From JAICJR01 sp963848495 (lineage in GTDB: Bacteria > Actinomycetota > Thermoleophilia > Solirubrobacterales > Thermoleophilaceae), in contig CAWKDV010000002.1 in NCBI GenBank assembly GCA_963848495.1, positions 1,054,001 to 1,118,000 of the forward strand: DNA of 64,000 nt. Reading direction: 5' to 3'. This document shows positions 22,603 through 31,577 of the stretch, in pieces. How positions within the stretch are numbered: position 1 is the stretch's first letter; each line of letters starts with the position of its first letter. The notes beneath the pieces are model-generated. The model was given only the letters and a program-made list of their open reading frames with translations. It had not been told where the DNA came from and did no database searches. Both the position numbers and the translations under genes were made by a program.

Positions 22603-25332
22603 ATGAGCCCACGGCCCTCAGGCGCGGTTGCGTCCGCTCGCCGCCGCTTCGCGCTGCCCGCGGAGTGGCCGCTCGACCGCCTACGCGTCCTGCTCCTGCG
22701 CGTGCTCTGGCTGAACCTTGCGGCCGTGATCCCGATGCTCGTCTTCGCGCACGCCTCGGCCTGGGAGCTGAGGCTCGCGGCGGGGGTGTTGACCGTGGCG
22801 ATCGGGGCTCACTGCGCGCGGGCGGTGCGGCGCGGCAGCCTGCCGCTGCCGACGCTCGTCCCGGAGGCCCTCGCCCTGCTCAGCGTGGGCATCCTCGCCG
22901 GGCCCGTCGCGGTGAACGGCGCCCTCTGGTGCGTGCTCCTGTTCCGCTCGCTCTACACGCCCACGCGCAAGGCGGTGATTCCGGCAGCGACCACGGGGCT
23001 CGTGCTCTCCGCGGTGTTCCTGCTGTCGCCCGAGTCCCATGGCCAGTGGGCCGGCACGATCGCGCCCGAGCTGCCCGGATTCTTCGTGCTCGCGCTGATC
23101 ATGTCGAGCCTGGCAATGAGCTTGAAGCGCCAGGAGATCGCGGTCGCCCGCGAGCGCGTACTCAGCGACGCCGGCGCCGACCTCGTCTCGCCGGAGGACA
23201 TCGCCCAGGTCGGCCGGGTCGCGGTCGCGGCAGCGCTGAAGATCGCCCCCGGCTCGCGTGCAAGCCTGTGGCTCGGGGACGAGCGCTCCGTGCGCATGGT
23301 GGCGGTGGAGGGCGACGCCTCCGAGGACGCCGCCGGCGCGATGCTGGACATCGAGGGCGCGCCCGCCGAGGCGCGCGAGCGGCTGCTGAACGGCTGGCCG
23401 ATCGACGAGACGATGAGCCTGCCGGTGCGCCTGCGCCTGTTCCCGAAGGCGAAGCGCGGCGGCCTGCTGGGCGTGCCGCTCATGCGCGGCGGCAAGCTGC
23501 GCGGCCTCTTGGCGGTGGGCAGCGACAGCGCCCTGCCGCGCGGCTGCGAGGACAGCTTCACCACGCTTGCTCATCACGTGGCGCTGGCGGTGGAGAGCCT
23601 GGGCCTGACCGACGAGCTGCGCCGCCGGGAGGAGCGCTTCCGCGCGATGGTGCAGAGCGCGTCGGATCTCGTGGCGGTGGTGGACCGCAAGGGGCGCTCG
23701 CTCTACGCCTCGCCCTCCCACAAGCGCCTGCTCGGCTACACGCCGGAGCAGCTCAGGGGGTTCGACACGCTCGAGCGGATCGTCCATCCCGACGATCGTG
23801 AGGGAGTCCGGGCGTTCTTCTCTCAGGCGGTGAAGCGCGGTGAGATCACCCCCGCGGTCTGCTGGCGCGTGCGCCACAGCGACGGTGGCTGGCGCTACCT
23901 CGAGACGATCTGCCACAACCTCGAGGACGACCCGAACGTGGCCGGGATCCTGCTCACGAGCCGCGACATCGGCGAGCGCAAGGAGCTCGAGGACCGGCTC
24001 CTGCACCGCGCCTTCCACGATGCGCTCACCGGGCTGCCCAACCGCGCACTGTTCAGCGACCGCGTCGAGCACGCGCTGGCGCGGCACGTGCGCGAGGGCG
24101 GGCGGGTGGCCGTGCTGTTCATCGATCTCGACGACTTCAAGACCGTGAACGACAGCCTCGGTCACGCCGCCGGCGACCAGCTGCTCGTGGAGGTGGCCGC
24201 CCGCCTGCGCAAGTGCCTGCGCGGCGCGGACACGCCGGCGCGGCTCGGCGGCGACGAGTTCGCCATCCTGCTCGAGGAGCTCGAGGACCCGCGCGAGGCT
24301 GCAGGCGTGGCGCAGCGCCTGATCGAGGGGCTGCGGCCGCCGTTCGAGCTCGAGGGCCGCAAGACGTTCGTGTACGCGAGCATCGGGATCGCCATGAGCC
24401 AGGCGGGCGACCTGCGCTCGGAGGAGCTGCTGCGCAACGCCGACCTGGCCATGTACATCGCCAAGCGCCGCGGCAAGGGCCGCTACGAGTACTTCGAGCC
24501 CGCGATGCACCTCGCCGCGCTCGAGCGCCTGGACCTCAAGGCCGAGCTCGAGCAGGCGCTCGAGCGGCGCCAGTTCGTCATCCACTACCAGCCGTTCGTG
24601 GACCTGGCCACGCGGCGCATCACCGCCGTCGAGGCGCTCGTGCGCTGGCAGCACCCCGAGCGCGGCATCGTCCCGCCGCTCGACTTCATCCCGCTGGCCG
24701 AGGAGACGGGGCTGATCGTGCGCATCGGCGGCTGGGTGCTGCGCGAGGCCTGCCGGCAGGCGCGCCAGTGGCAGCAGCTCCACCCGAGCGATCCGCCGCT
24801 GGCGGTGGGCGTGAACCTCTCCGGCCGCCAGCTCCAGGACGACGAGATCGTGGACGACGTACGCGAGGCGCTCGGCGAGACGGGCCTGCCCGCCACGAGC
24901 CTGATCCTCGAGATCACCGAGACGGTGCTGCTGCACGACGCCGAGGCGGCCAACGAGACGCTGAAGGCGCTCAAGCGGCTGGGCGTGCGCCTCGCCATCG
25001 ACGACTTCGGCACGGGCTACTCGTCGCTCAGCTACCTGGACAGCTTCCCCATGGACATCGTGAAGATCGCCAAGCCCTTCATCGACGGAATTGCGCTCGG
25101 CAGCGACGGCTCCGCGGTGGCGGCGGCGATGATCGCGTTGGGCGGCACGCTGGGGCTCCAGACGGTGGCCGAGGGCATCGAGCACGCCGCCCAGCTGGCC
25201 GAGCTCCGGGCACTCTCCTGCGACCAGGGCCAGGGGTTCTACCTGGCGCGGCCGCTGCCGCCCGAGGAGCTCGAGGGGCTGCTCTCGGCCGGCCCCCTGC
25301 CTGCCGCGGACGGGGTCGAGGCATCTCCCTAG
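22603..25332 (+). CDS. GAF-PAS-GGDEF-EAL cyclic di-GMP enzyme with membrane anchor
   Basis: 909 residues. Several hydrophobic helices (about 28-175) precede a GAF-like domain (about 190-335) and a PAS domain (about 345-465, ERFRAMVQSASDLVAVVD). A GGDEF domain (about 470-635) and an EAL domain (about 645-895) follow. GGDEF (near 549) and the RGAD inhibitory site before it are intact. EALVRW (near 677) and DDFGTGYSS (near 801) keep the metal ligands of active phosphodiesterases. Both synthesis and breakdown of c-di-GMP are possible. The short divergent gap upstream has a weak sigma-28-like sequence (CTCAAGAACC, then CCGACTAA). Confidence 0.93.
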   Translation: MSPRPSGAVASARRRFALPAEWPLDRLRVLLLRVLWLNLAAVIPMLVFAHASAWELRLAAGVLTVAIGAHCARAVRRGSLPLPTLVPEALALLSVGILAGPVAVNGALWCVLLFRSLYTPTRKAVIPAATTGLVLSAVFLLSPESHGQWAGTIAPELPGFFVLALIMSSLAMSLKRQEIAVARERVLSDAGADLVSPEDIAQVGRVAVAAALKIAPGSRASLWLGDERSVRMVAVEGDASEDAAGAMLDIEGAPAEARERLLNGWPIDETMSLPVRLRLFPKAKRGGLLGVPLMRGGKLRGLLAVGSDSALPRGCEDSFTTLAHHVALAVESLGLTDELRRREERFRAMVQSASDLVAVVDRKGRSLYASPSHKRLLGYTPEQLRGFDTLERIVHPDDREGVRAFFSQAVKRGEITPAVCWRVRHSDGGWRYLETICHNLEDDPNVAGILLTSRDIGERKELEDRLLHRAFHDALTGLPNRALFSDRVEHALARHVREGGRVAVLFIDLDDFKTVNDSLGHAAGDQLLVEVAARLRKCLRGADTPARLGGDEFAILLEELEDPREAAGVAQRLIEGLRPPFELEGRKTFVYASIGIAMSQAGDLRSEELLRNADLAMYIAKRRGKGRYEYFEPAMHLAALERLDLKAELEQALERRQFVIHYQPFVDLATRRITAVEALVRWQHPERGIVPPLDFIPLAEETGLIVRIGGWVLREACRQARQWQQLHPSDPPLAVGVNLSGRQLQDDEIVDDVREALGETGLPATSLILEITETVLLHDAEAANETLKALKRLGVRLAIDDFGTGYSSLSYLDSFPMDIVKIAKPFIDGIALGSDGSAVAAAMIALGGTLGLQTVAEGIEHAAQLAELRALSCDQGQGFYLARPLPPEELEGLLSAGPLPAADGVEASP

Positions 25333-25342
25333 ACTCTGGGGC

Positions 25343-26305
25343 GTGGCAGCCGTCCCCGAGAAGATCTACCTGGCCGCGCCGCGCGGCTACTGCGCCGGCG
25401 TGGACCGCGCGGTGCAGACCGTGGAGCGCGCTCTGGAGCACTACGGAGCGCCCATCTACGTGCGCAAGGAGATCGTGCACAACAAGCACGTGGTGGAGCA
25501 GCTGAGAGACCGCGGCGCGATCTTCGTGGAGGAGGAAACCGAGGTGCCCGAGGGCGCAACCGTGGTCTTCTCGGCGCACGGCGTGTCCCCCGCGGTGCGC
25601 GCCAACTCCGAGCTGCGGCAGCTCCGCACGATCGACGCCACCTGCCCGCTCGTCACCAAGGTGCACGTCGAGGCGCGCAAGTTCGCCTCCGAGGGCTACA
25701 CGATCGTGCTCGTCGGCCACGAGGGCCACGAGGAGGTCGAGGGCACGATGGGCGAGGCGCCCGAGCGCATCGTGCTGGTCGAGAGCATCGAGGACGTCGA
25801 GCGGCTCGAGGTCGACGATCCGGACCGCGTCGCCTACATCACCCAGACCACGCTCTCGGTCGACGAGACGCGCGACATCATCATCCGCCTGCGCGAGCGC
25901 TTCCCGAACATCACGGGTCCGCGCACCGACGACATCTGCTACGCCACCACCAACCGGCAGATGGCCGTCCGCCAGATGGCGAGCGAGTGCGACCTCGTGC
26001 TCGTGATCGGCTCGCGCAACTCGTCGAACTCCAACCGCCTGGTGGAGGTCGCGCGCGACCATGGCGCCGATTCGCACCTGATCGACAACGAGACCCAGGT
26101 GCGCGAGGAGTGGCTCGAGGGCAAGCGGGTGGTGGGCATCACCTCCGGCGCGAGCGCGCCGGAGGAGCTGGTGCAGCGGCTGGTCGACTTCTTCAAGCGC
26201 CGCGGCACCCGCGAGTTCGCCGAGTTCCAGGTCATCCAGGAGGACGTGCGCTTCATGCTCCCCAAGGAGATCCGCACGGCCCTCGCGGGCGCCGAAGCCT
26301 CCTGA
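25343..26305 (+). CDS. ispH: 4-hydroxy-3-methylbut-2-enyl diphosphate reductase
   Basis: 320 residues from a GTG. The three cysteines of the [4Fe-4S] site are Cys17 (RGYCAGV), Cys101 (DATCPLV) and Cys199 (DDICYATTNRQ). SAHGVSP and IGSRNSSNSNRL are further family signatures. IspH converts HMBPP to IPP and DMAPP, the last step of the MEP isoprenoid pathway. TAGACT about seven bases before the GTG and the absence of a ribosome site suggest a leaderless transcript. Its stop is followed within 10 bp by a large inverted-repeat element. Confidence 0.98.
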   Translation: MAAVPEKIYLAAPRGYCAGVDRAVQTVERALEHYGAPIYVRKEIVHNKHVVEQLRDRGAIFVEEETEVPEGATVVFSAHGVSPAVRANSELRQLRTIDATCPLVTKVHVEARKFASEGYTIVLVGHEGHEEVEGTMGEAPERIVLVESIEDVERLEVDDPDRVAYITQTTLSVDETRDIIIRLRERFPNITGPRTDDICYATTNRQMAVRQMASECDLVLVIGSRNSSNSNRLVEVARDHGADSHLIDNETQVREEWLEGKRVVGITSGASAPEELVQRLVDFFKRRGTREFAEFQVIQEDVRFMLPKEIRTALAGAEAS

Positions 26306-26312
26306 GCTTCAA

Positions 26313-26467
26313 TGCCTGAGTCGCAAATTCGCCGCACCTTCCCGGCGCCTGGGCACGTCTGACGGTCGCCGCTCCCTCGCCGGGCTACAAGTCCGGCTCC
26401 GGTCGCGTCACCCGTCAGCCGCGCCCAGTCACTCGGGAAGCTGAAACCGAATTACCGACTCAGGACA
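26313..26467. repeat. Long imperfect inverted-repeat element, copy A
   Basis: About 150 bp filling the gap between convergent genes ispH and the thioredoxin-fold gene. Ends CCTGAGTCGCAAATTCG and CGAATTACCGACTCAGG are complementary at 15 of 17 positions. Inner arms CTTCCCG/CGGGAAG, CTGGGC/GCCCAG and CTGACGG/CCGTCAG continue the pairing. The centre is an 8-bp stem with loop ACA (GCCGGGCT-ACA-AGTCCGGC). A second copy at 54045-54200 differs at about 10 of 150 positions with no gaps. It may act as a bidirectional terminator or be a non-autonomous mobile element. Confidence 0.88.
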
Positions 26468-27259
26468 CTACGCGCCCGGGGGCAGCGGCGTGAACTGGAA
26501 GCCGTGCAGGCGCAGCCCCGGGGACTCCGCGCTGACGCTTCCGTCCGACTCGTAGAGCCCCGGCTCGACGCTGCCCGACAGCACCGCGTACGCCGCGCCC
26601 GCGCGGAAGCTCCTCACCGCGGCGCCGGCGCCCGCGTCGGCGGCTTCGATGTAGTCGGGCCCCTCGCTCCAGTCACGCGCGAGCTCCAGGCGCTCGCGGT
26701 CGCTGGGGAGCACGATGTCCGCGGTCTGCGGCTCGAGCTCGACGCCCGGCGCGTCCTCCGGCCGCAGCGGCGCCAGCGGCTCGGGCAGCTCGAGGTCGTC
26801 GTCGATCTCGAGCAGCAGCTCCTGGATGGCCTCCTCGGTCTCCAGGTACTCGCCCTCGCCGTAGTGGATCAGCCGCAGCCAGCCGCGCCGGTCGAACAGG
26901 TAGCGGGCCGGCCAGCCCTTGTTGCCATAGAGGTGCCAGATTTCGAGCTCGGGGTCGAGCGCCACGGCGTGCCGGATGCCGAGCCGCTCCAGCGCGCGCT
27001 CCACGTTCTCGCGCTCGCGCCCGAAGCCGTAGGCGGGCGAGTGGACCCCGATCACGCGCAGCCCGAGCTCGCCGTAGCGCTCGTGCCAGGCCTGCATGTA
27101 GGGCAGCGTGCGCAGGGAGTTGATGCGCGCGTAGTCCCAGAACTCGAGCAGAACGGCGCGGCCGATCTGCTTGTCCATGCGCAGGAAGGCGACGTTGAGC
27201 CAATCGGTGCCCGGAGGGAACTCCGGGGCTGCTATGTCGGCGTTCGCAGGCGTCCGCAA
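26468..27259 (-). CDS. TlpA/DipZ-like thioredoxin-fold protein lacking the CXXC
   Basis: 263 residues from a TTG. Residues about 25-150 follow the redoxin fold of the DipZ/TlpA group: VLLEFWDYARINSLRTLPYM is the active-site helix, and RVIGVHSPAYGFGRERENVE and NKGWPARYLFDRRGWLRLIH are the later signatures. In relatives the helix reads CxNC; here both cysteines are replaced (RINS). The C-terminal 110 residues are a beta-rich domain like that after the redoxin in DipZ proteins. No signal peptide is evident. Disulfide chemistry is therefore unlikely, and a binding or structural role is inferred. Confidence 0.75.
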   Translation of the reverse strand: MRTPANADIAAPEFPPGTDWLNVAFLRMDKQIGRAVLLEFWDYARINSLRTLPYMQAWHERYGELGLRVIGVHSPAYGFGRERENVERALERLGIRHAVALDPELEIWHLYGNKGWPARYLFDRRGWLRLIHYGEGEYLETEEAIQELLLEIDDDLELPEPLAPLRPEDAPGVELEPQTADIVLPSDRERLELARDWSEGPDYIEAADAGAGAAVRSFRAGAAYAVLSGSVEPGLYESDGSVSAESPGLRLHGFQFTPLPPGA

Positions 27260-27278
27260 CTTTCGTTCCCAGCCGGTT

Positions 27279-27336
27279 TATAGTCCGCGTGCCTCCCGGC
27301 GGGGACCGGGAGGATCTTTAGTCCCTGGCCCCAGGA
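27279..27336 (+). promoter_or_regulatory. Promoter and two-hairpin leader of a secreted-protein gene
   Basis: TATAGT (27279-27284) is a likely -10. The leader then holds CCTCCCGG-N6-CCGGGAGG, a perfect 8-bp stem, and CCTGG-CC-CCAGG just before the ATG at 27340. The second stem covers most of the AGGAG ribosome site, so folding could limit translation. No ligand-binding class is recognised. Confidence 0.4.
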
Positions 27337-27339
27337 GAG

Positions 27340-28124
27340 ATGATGCGCAGACTTCTGTTCGTAGGAGGGATCGCGACGGCGTGCCTTGCCGTCGCGGCGA
27401 CGGTGGCGTTCGCCGCGAGCAACACCGCGACTTACACGGTGAAGCTGAAGCCGGCCCATCCGAAGCCGAAGGCACACAAGCCCGTCAACGTGGGCTACGA
27501 GGGCATCCTCGACGTCGCCACGACCGACGGCACCCAGCCGGATACCGGCCCGGCGACGGTGATCTACTTCCCGAAGCAGCTCGTGAACAACGCGAAGAGG
27601 TTCCCCGTCGTGCAAGCTGAGTGAAATCGACGGCGCCACCAAGGTCCCGGCCAAGTGCAAGAAGGCGATCGTGGGCACCGGCACCGCCGTCAGCAAGGCG
27701 GGCGTCCCCGGCCAGCCTCCGGGCCTCACCGAGCAGCTGAAGGTCGTCGCCTACAACGGCAACCGCGGCAAGCAGTTCCTGCTCAACCTGAACACGACGG
27801 CCGGTCAGCCCGTGCCGATCACGAACCGCGTTGATGCCCGGCAAGCTCGGTCGCGGCACCGGTCCGTTCGGCTACAAGATCACGTTCAACGTTCCGCAGA
27901 ACCTGCAGAACGTCGGCGGCCTCCAGGTGGCGCTCACTCACTTCGACGTGAAGATCAAGCCCACCACGACGGCCAAGGTCAAGGGCAAGAAGGTCGGCTA
28001 CCTGCAGATCAAGAGCTGCCCGAAGAGCCACAAGCTGCCGACCAGGACGATCGTGAACTTCAACAACATCGCCGGCCCGCCCGCGGGTCCCGCGATCACG
28101 CTGAATAGCACGTTCGCCTGCTAG
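27340..28124 (+). pseudogene. Secreted protein of unknown function, two +1 frameshifts
   Basis: A signal peptide (MMRRLLFVGGIATACLAVAA) starts the protein. The frame changes in the CCCC run near 27604, after which PSCKLSEIDGATKVPAKCKK continues the sense. It changes again at GTTG near 27834, after which MPGKLGRGTGPFGYKITFNV follows to the stop at 28124. Removing one C and one T gives a continuous product of about 260 residues with two or three cysteine pairs. I do not recognise the family; it resembles exported beta-rich proteins common in Solirubrobacterales. Both changes are single-base insertions, so sequencing error is a real alternative to decay. Confidence 0.7.
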
Positions 28125-28149
28125 ACGGCGAGGTCAGATCCGTTTGAGC

Positions 28150-28173
28150 AAGGGCGGCCTCCGGGCCGCCCTT
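28150..28173. terminator. Rho-independent bidirectional terminator
   Basis: AAGGGCGGCC-TCCG-GGCCGCCCTT is a perfect 10-bp stem with a four-base loop, followed by CTCTT. It lies between the ends of the frameshifted secreted-protein gene (plus) and the SpoIIM-like gene (minus), so it can serve both strands. Confidence 0.85.
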
Positions 28174-28176
28174 CTC

Positions 28177-28875
28177 TTAGCGGGCCAACGCCAGCAGGAG
28201 GTGCGGCGAGACGTAGACCTCGACCAGCGCGCTGACCACCAGCACGGGAGCCGCGATGCCCACCGTCACGAAGGTGGCGGCGAGCAGCTTGTGCCAGTCG
28301 CCGCGGTGGCTCGCCACGAGCCAGGCGGCCAGCGGCAGGAACAGGGCCACCAGCTCGGGCAGGGCGTGGGGGAGGAGCGCCAGCAGCAGCAGGCCGCGCG
28401 AGATGCCGAGCTCGGCGGCGACGGTGGAGACGCCGCCGCCCAGGACATAGGCCTGCGTGATCAGGGAGAAGGTGGTGGCGCAGACCACGAAGCCGATCGC
28501 CAGCGGGCCGGCCCTCTCGTGGATGAGGCGCGAGAGGCCGCTGCGCTGGGCGGCCGACTGGGGCAGCGAGCTGCCGGCGATGAAGCCGGCGACGCAGGCC
28601 ATCGCGTGCAGGGCCAGCACCAGGGAGTTGTGGTAGAGCACGCGGGCGGCGTCGCTGAGCGTTGCCGGGTAGTGGATTCCGGGGAGCTTGAGCGGCGTGG
28701 GGTCGGGCGTCGACATCACCGCCACGACCCAGACGGCCAGCAGCAGCGTGATCGCCACGACGAGGCTCAGCAGCAGCCAGTCACGCAGTGCCGCCCAGGG
28801 GGCGCGGTTCCACTCGTCGAGGGTCGCGCGGGTGTCCTGCATGCCCTGCACGAGCACCATGTCGTTAACGCTCAT
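28177..28875 (-). CDS. SpoIIM-like integral membrane protein
   Basis: 232 residues from the ATG at 28875, which has AGGG five bases before it; a GTG two codons upstream is also possible. Five or so hydrophobic helices are evident, including DWLLLSLVVAITLLLAVWVV and the last, FVTVGIAAPVLVVSALVEVY. LLPHALPELVALFLPLAAWL resembles the PHGxxE signature of the stage II sporulation protein M family. Members are polytopic membrane proteins, some associated with wall remodelling; here there is no sporulation context. The gene is divergent from the P450 gene and ends at a strong terminator. Confidence 0.65.
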   Translation of the reverse strand: MSVNDMVLVQGMQDTRATLDEWNRAPWAALRDWLLLSLVVAITLLLAVWVVAVMSTPDPTPLKLPGIHYPATLSDAARVLYHNSLVLALHAMACVAGFIAGSSLPQSAAQRSGLSRLIHERAGPLAIGFVVCATTFSLITQAYVLGGGVSTVAAELGISRGLLLLALLPHALPELVALFLPLAAWLVASHRGDWHKLLAATFVTVGIAAPVLVVSALVEVYVSPHLLLALAR

Positions 28876-28934
28876 CCTCACCCTGCATCGGCAGGTCTGC
28901 GCCCGTTCTTCAATCGGGTTGGGATACTCAGCCG

Positions 28935-30282
28935 ATGCCGCTCCCGCCCGGGCCGTCGATGCCCGGCCTGCTCCAGACCGCCGCGATGCTCACCCGGCCG
29001 CACGGCTTCCTCCAGCGCTGCCGGCGTCGCCACGGCAGCGCCTTCACGGTCCACGTGGCGCCCTACGGGCAGATGGTCTTCCTCGCCGACCCGCGGCTGA
29101 TCCGGCAGGTCTTCACGGGCGACATCCACGTGTTCCACGTCGGGGGGGTGCGCTCACGCATCCTCTCGCCGCTGCTGGGCGAGCACTCGCTGCTGCTGCT
29201 CGACGAGGAGCGCCACATGCGCGAGCGCAAGCTGATGCTGCCGGCCTTCCACGGCGAGGCGCTGCGGCGCTACCCCGAGCTGATCCGCGAGATCGCCGAG
29301 GCCGAGGCCGCGCACCTGGCCGCTCGGCGAGGAGCTGCCGCTGCGGCCGCGGATGCAGGCGATCACGCTCGAGGTGATCCTGCGCGTGGTGATCGGCGTG
29401 CGCGACCCGGAGCGGCTCGCGCGGCTGCGAGCGCTGCTCGGCAGCCTGCTCGACGAGAGCACGCTGCTGCTCTTCCTCACCACCGCCTTCGACCGCGACC
29501 TCTGGTGGTTCCCGCCCTGGCGGCGGTTCACCTCGACGCGCGCCAGGGTCGACGAGCTGATCTACGACGAGATCCGCCTCCGCCGAGCCGACCCGTCCGG
29601 CGACGACATCCTGTCGCTGCTCGTCCAGAGCAGCGGCGATGGCGACGACGCTCTGAGCGACGTCGAGCTCCGCGATGAGCTGATGACGCTGCTGATCGCC
29701 GGGCACGAGACCACCGCCACGGGGCTCGCCTGGGCGTTCGAGCGGCTGACGCGCCACCCGGAGGCACTCGAGCGGCTGCGCGATTCGCTCGACGCCGGCG
29801 AGAGCGACTACCTCGACGCGGTGATCAAGGAGACGCTGCGCGTGCGGCCGGTGGTGATGGAGGTGGGACGCGACATCACCGAGCCGGTCGAGCTGGGCGG
29901 CCTCGAGTTGGCGGCGGGCACGCGCGTGATGTCGTCGCTTGCGCTCGTCCAGCGCGCGGCCGAGCATTGGCCCGACCCGCACGCCTTCCGGCCCGAGCGC
30001 TTCCTCGACGGCCAGCCCGCCCCCTATACCTGGATCCCGTTCGGCGGCGGCCCGCGGCGCTGTATCGGCGCGAGCTTCGCCACCCAGGAGATGGCGGCGA
30101 TCATCCCGGTCGTGCTCGAGCGCTTCGAGCTGGCGCCCGACAGGGCTCAGTCCGAGCGCTCGATGACCCGGAACGTCACGCAGGTGCCGGCGCGCGGCGC
30201 CCGCGTGGTGCTTTCGCCTAGCCGGTCCAGGGCCGGCCGCTATCCCACGCGTACCAGCTCTCCACTTCTATCTGCGCGCTGA
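28935..30282 (+). pseudogene. Cytochrome P450, frameshifted
   Basis: The N-terminal part (LPPGPSMPGLLQTAAML, GEHSLLLLDEERHMRERKLM with the helix-C sequence) reads in one frame to about 29325. The remainder (LGEELPLRPRMQAITLEVIL onward) continues in the next frame. Helix I is LLIAGHETTATG, the ExxR motif is KETLRVRP, and the heme loop is FGGGPRRCIGA with the cysteine ligand. All catalytic elements are present, so a single small indel separates this from a functional monooxygenase of about 440 residues. The 3' end runs 65 bp into the convergent PPOX gene. Substrate unknown. Confidence 0.8.
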
Positions 30283-30631
30283 TCCGGCCGCGGTCCCGCT
30301 GGGAGTAGGGCTCGCCCATGTAGTGCCGCGCGATGCGGTCGATGTCGCCGAGGTGGGGGTCCTCCTCGAGCGCCGCCACCCGGCCTCGGAGCGTGACCTG
30401 GCGGTACCAGCTGTCGCGGTCCATGACGGTGATCGACACGCGCGGGTCCTCGCGCAGGTGCCGCACGCGCTTGCGCTCGGCGTCCATGTTCACAACTACG
30501 CGGCCGTCGTCCCAGACGTACCAGGTGGCCGCTGTGTGGGGACTGCCGTCGGCGTCCACGGTGCCGATCACGGAGGGGTTGGGCTGCAGAAGGAAGTCGA
30601 TGAGCTTTGGGGGGAGGGGTGGTTTTGGCAT
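30218..30631 (-). CDS. PPOX-class F420/FMN-dependent protein
   Basis: 137 residues. The split-barrel fold is clear: VIGTVDADGSPHTAATWYVW, then GRVVVNMDAERKRVRHLRED, then PRVSITVMDRDSWYRQVTLR. This pattern is typical of small actinobacterial PPOX proteins that use F420 or FMN as cofactor. The start MPKPPLPPKLIDFL begins at the normal domain edge. Its 3' end overlaps the tail of the P450 gene on the other strand. Substrate cannot be inferred. Confidence 0.85.
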   Translation of the reverse strand: MPKPPLPPKLIDFLLQPNPSVIGTVDADGSPHTAATWYVWDDGRVVVNMDAERKRVRHLREDPRVSITVMDRDSWYRQVTLRGRVAALEEDPHLGDIDRIARHYMGEPYSQRDRGRISAQIEVESWYAWDSGRPWTG

Positions 30632-30680
30632 GACCGGGCTTATACCCCCTCGCCGATGAATTCCGTCATCCTCGGAAGTC

Positions 30681-31577
30681 GTGTACGAGGAGATGGCTGC
30701 AATCCAGCTACGTGGTGTGGTGAAGCGCTTCGGCGGGCTGACCGCCGTGGACGGCCTCGACCTCGAGGTCCCGTACGGCACCTGCGTGGGCCTGCTCGGG
30801 CCGAACGGCGCCGGCAAGTCCACGACGATGAAGGCGCTCACCGCCCAGGTGATCTGCGACGAGGGCGAGCTCGAGATCCTCGGCTACCGCCTGCCTGAGG
30901 ACTCGAAGCAGGCGCGCGCCGAGATGGGCGTCGTGCCGCAGCTCGACAACCTCGACGTCTCGCTCACGGTCGAGCAGAACCTGCTCGTGTTCGCGCACCT
31001 CTACCGCGTGCCCGCGGGCGAGCGCGGACCCGCGATCGAGCGCGCCCTCTCGGTCGCCAACCTGGGCGAGCGGCGCGCCTCCAAGGTGGGCGAGCTGAGC
31101 GGCGGCATGCGCCGGCGCCTGCTGATCGCGCGCGCCCTGATCCACCAGCCGCGGCTCGTTCTGCTCGACGAGCCCACCGTCGGCCTCGACCCCCAGGTCC
31201 GCCAGGAGCTGTGGGCGCTGATCGACCTGATGCGCAGCCAGGGCGTGTCGATCCTGATGAGCACCCACTACATCGAGGAGGCCGAGCGCCTCTGCGACCA
31301 GGTGACGATCATGTCGCACGGCAAGGCGGTGGCCGTCGGCCCGCCCCACGACCTGATCCGCGAGTACGCGGGACCCGAGGCCGTCGAGGTCTACGGGGCG
31401 CCCGCGCGCCTGCTCGAGGTCGAGCAGCTCGCCCACCAGCGCGGCTGGAGCACCCGCCGGACCGGCACGTCCGTGGCGGTCCTGCACGCCAACGGCGACT
31501 TCGACCTCGACGGCGAGCGCCGCATCACCAACCTCGAGGACGTCTTCGTCCTCCTGACCGGAGAGGAGATCGCCTGA
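30681..31577 (+). CDS. ABC transporter ATPase (DrrA/NodI-like)
   Basis: 298 residues from a GTG; an in-frame ATG four codons later is also plausible. Walker A is GPNGAGKST (about 42-50), the ABC signature LSGGMRRRLLIARAL, Walker B LVLLDEPTVGLDP and the H-loop STHYIEEAERL. The roughly 80-residue C-terminal extension is usual for DrrA-type exporter ATPases. With the following permease it forms a two-gene exporter of drugs, lipids or polysaccharide. Stop and start of the pair overlap by one base (TGATG). Confidence 0.93.
   Translation: MYEEMAAIQLRGVVKRFGGLTAVDGLDLEVPYGTCVGLLGPNGAGKSTTMKALTAQVICDEGELEILGYRLPEDSKQARAEMGVVPQLDNLDVSLTVEQNLLVFAHLYRVPAGERGPAIERALSVANLGERRASKVGELSGGMRRRLLIARALIHQPRLVLLDEPTVGLDPQVRQELWALIDLMRSQGVSILMSTHYIEEAERLCDQVTIMSHGKAVAVGPPHDLIREYAGPEAVEVYGAPARLLEVEQLAHQRGWSTRRTGTSVAVLHANGDFDLDGERRITNLEDVFVLLTGEEIA

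Noticed and set aside
26313..26467. An insertion sequence or transposon end
   Set aside because: No transposase reading frame is inside or near either copy, and no clear target-site duplication is visible; a non-autonomous element remains possible.
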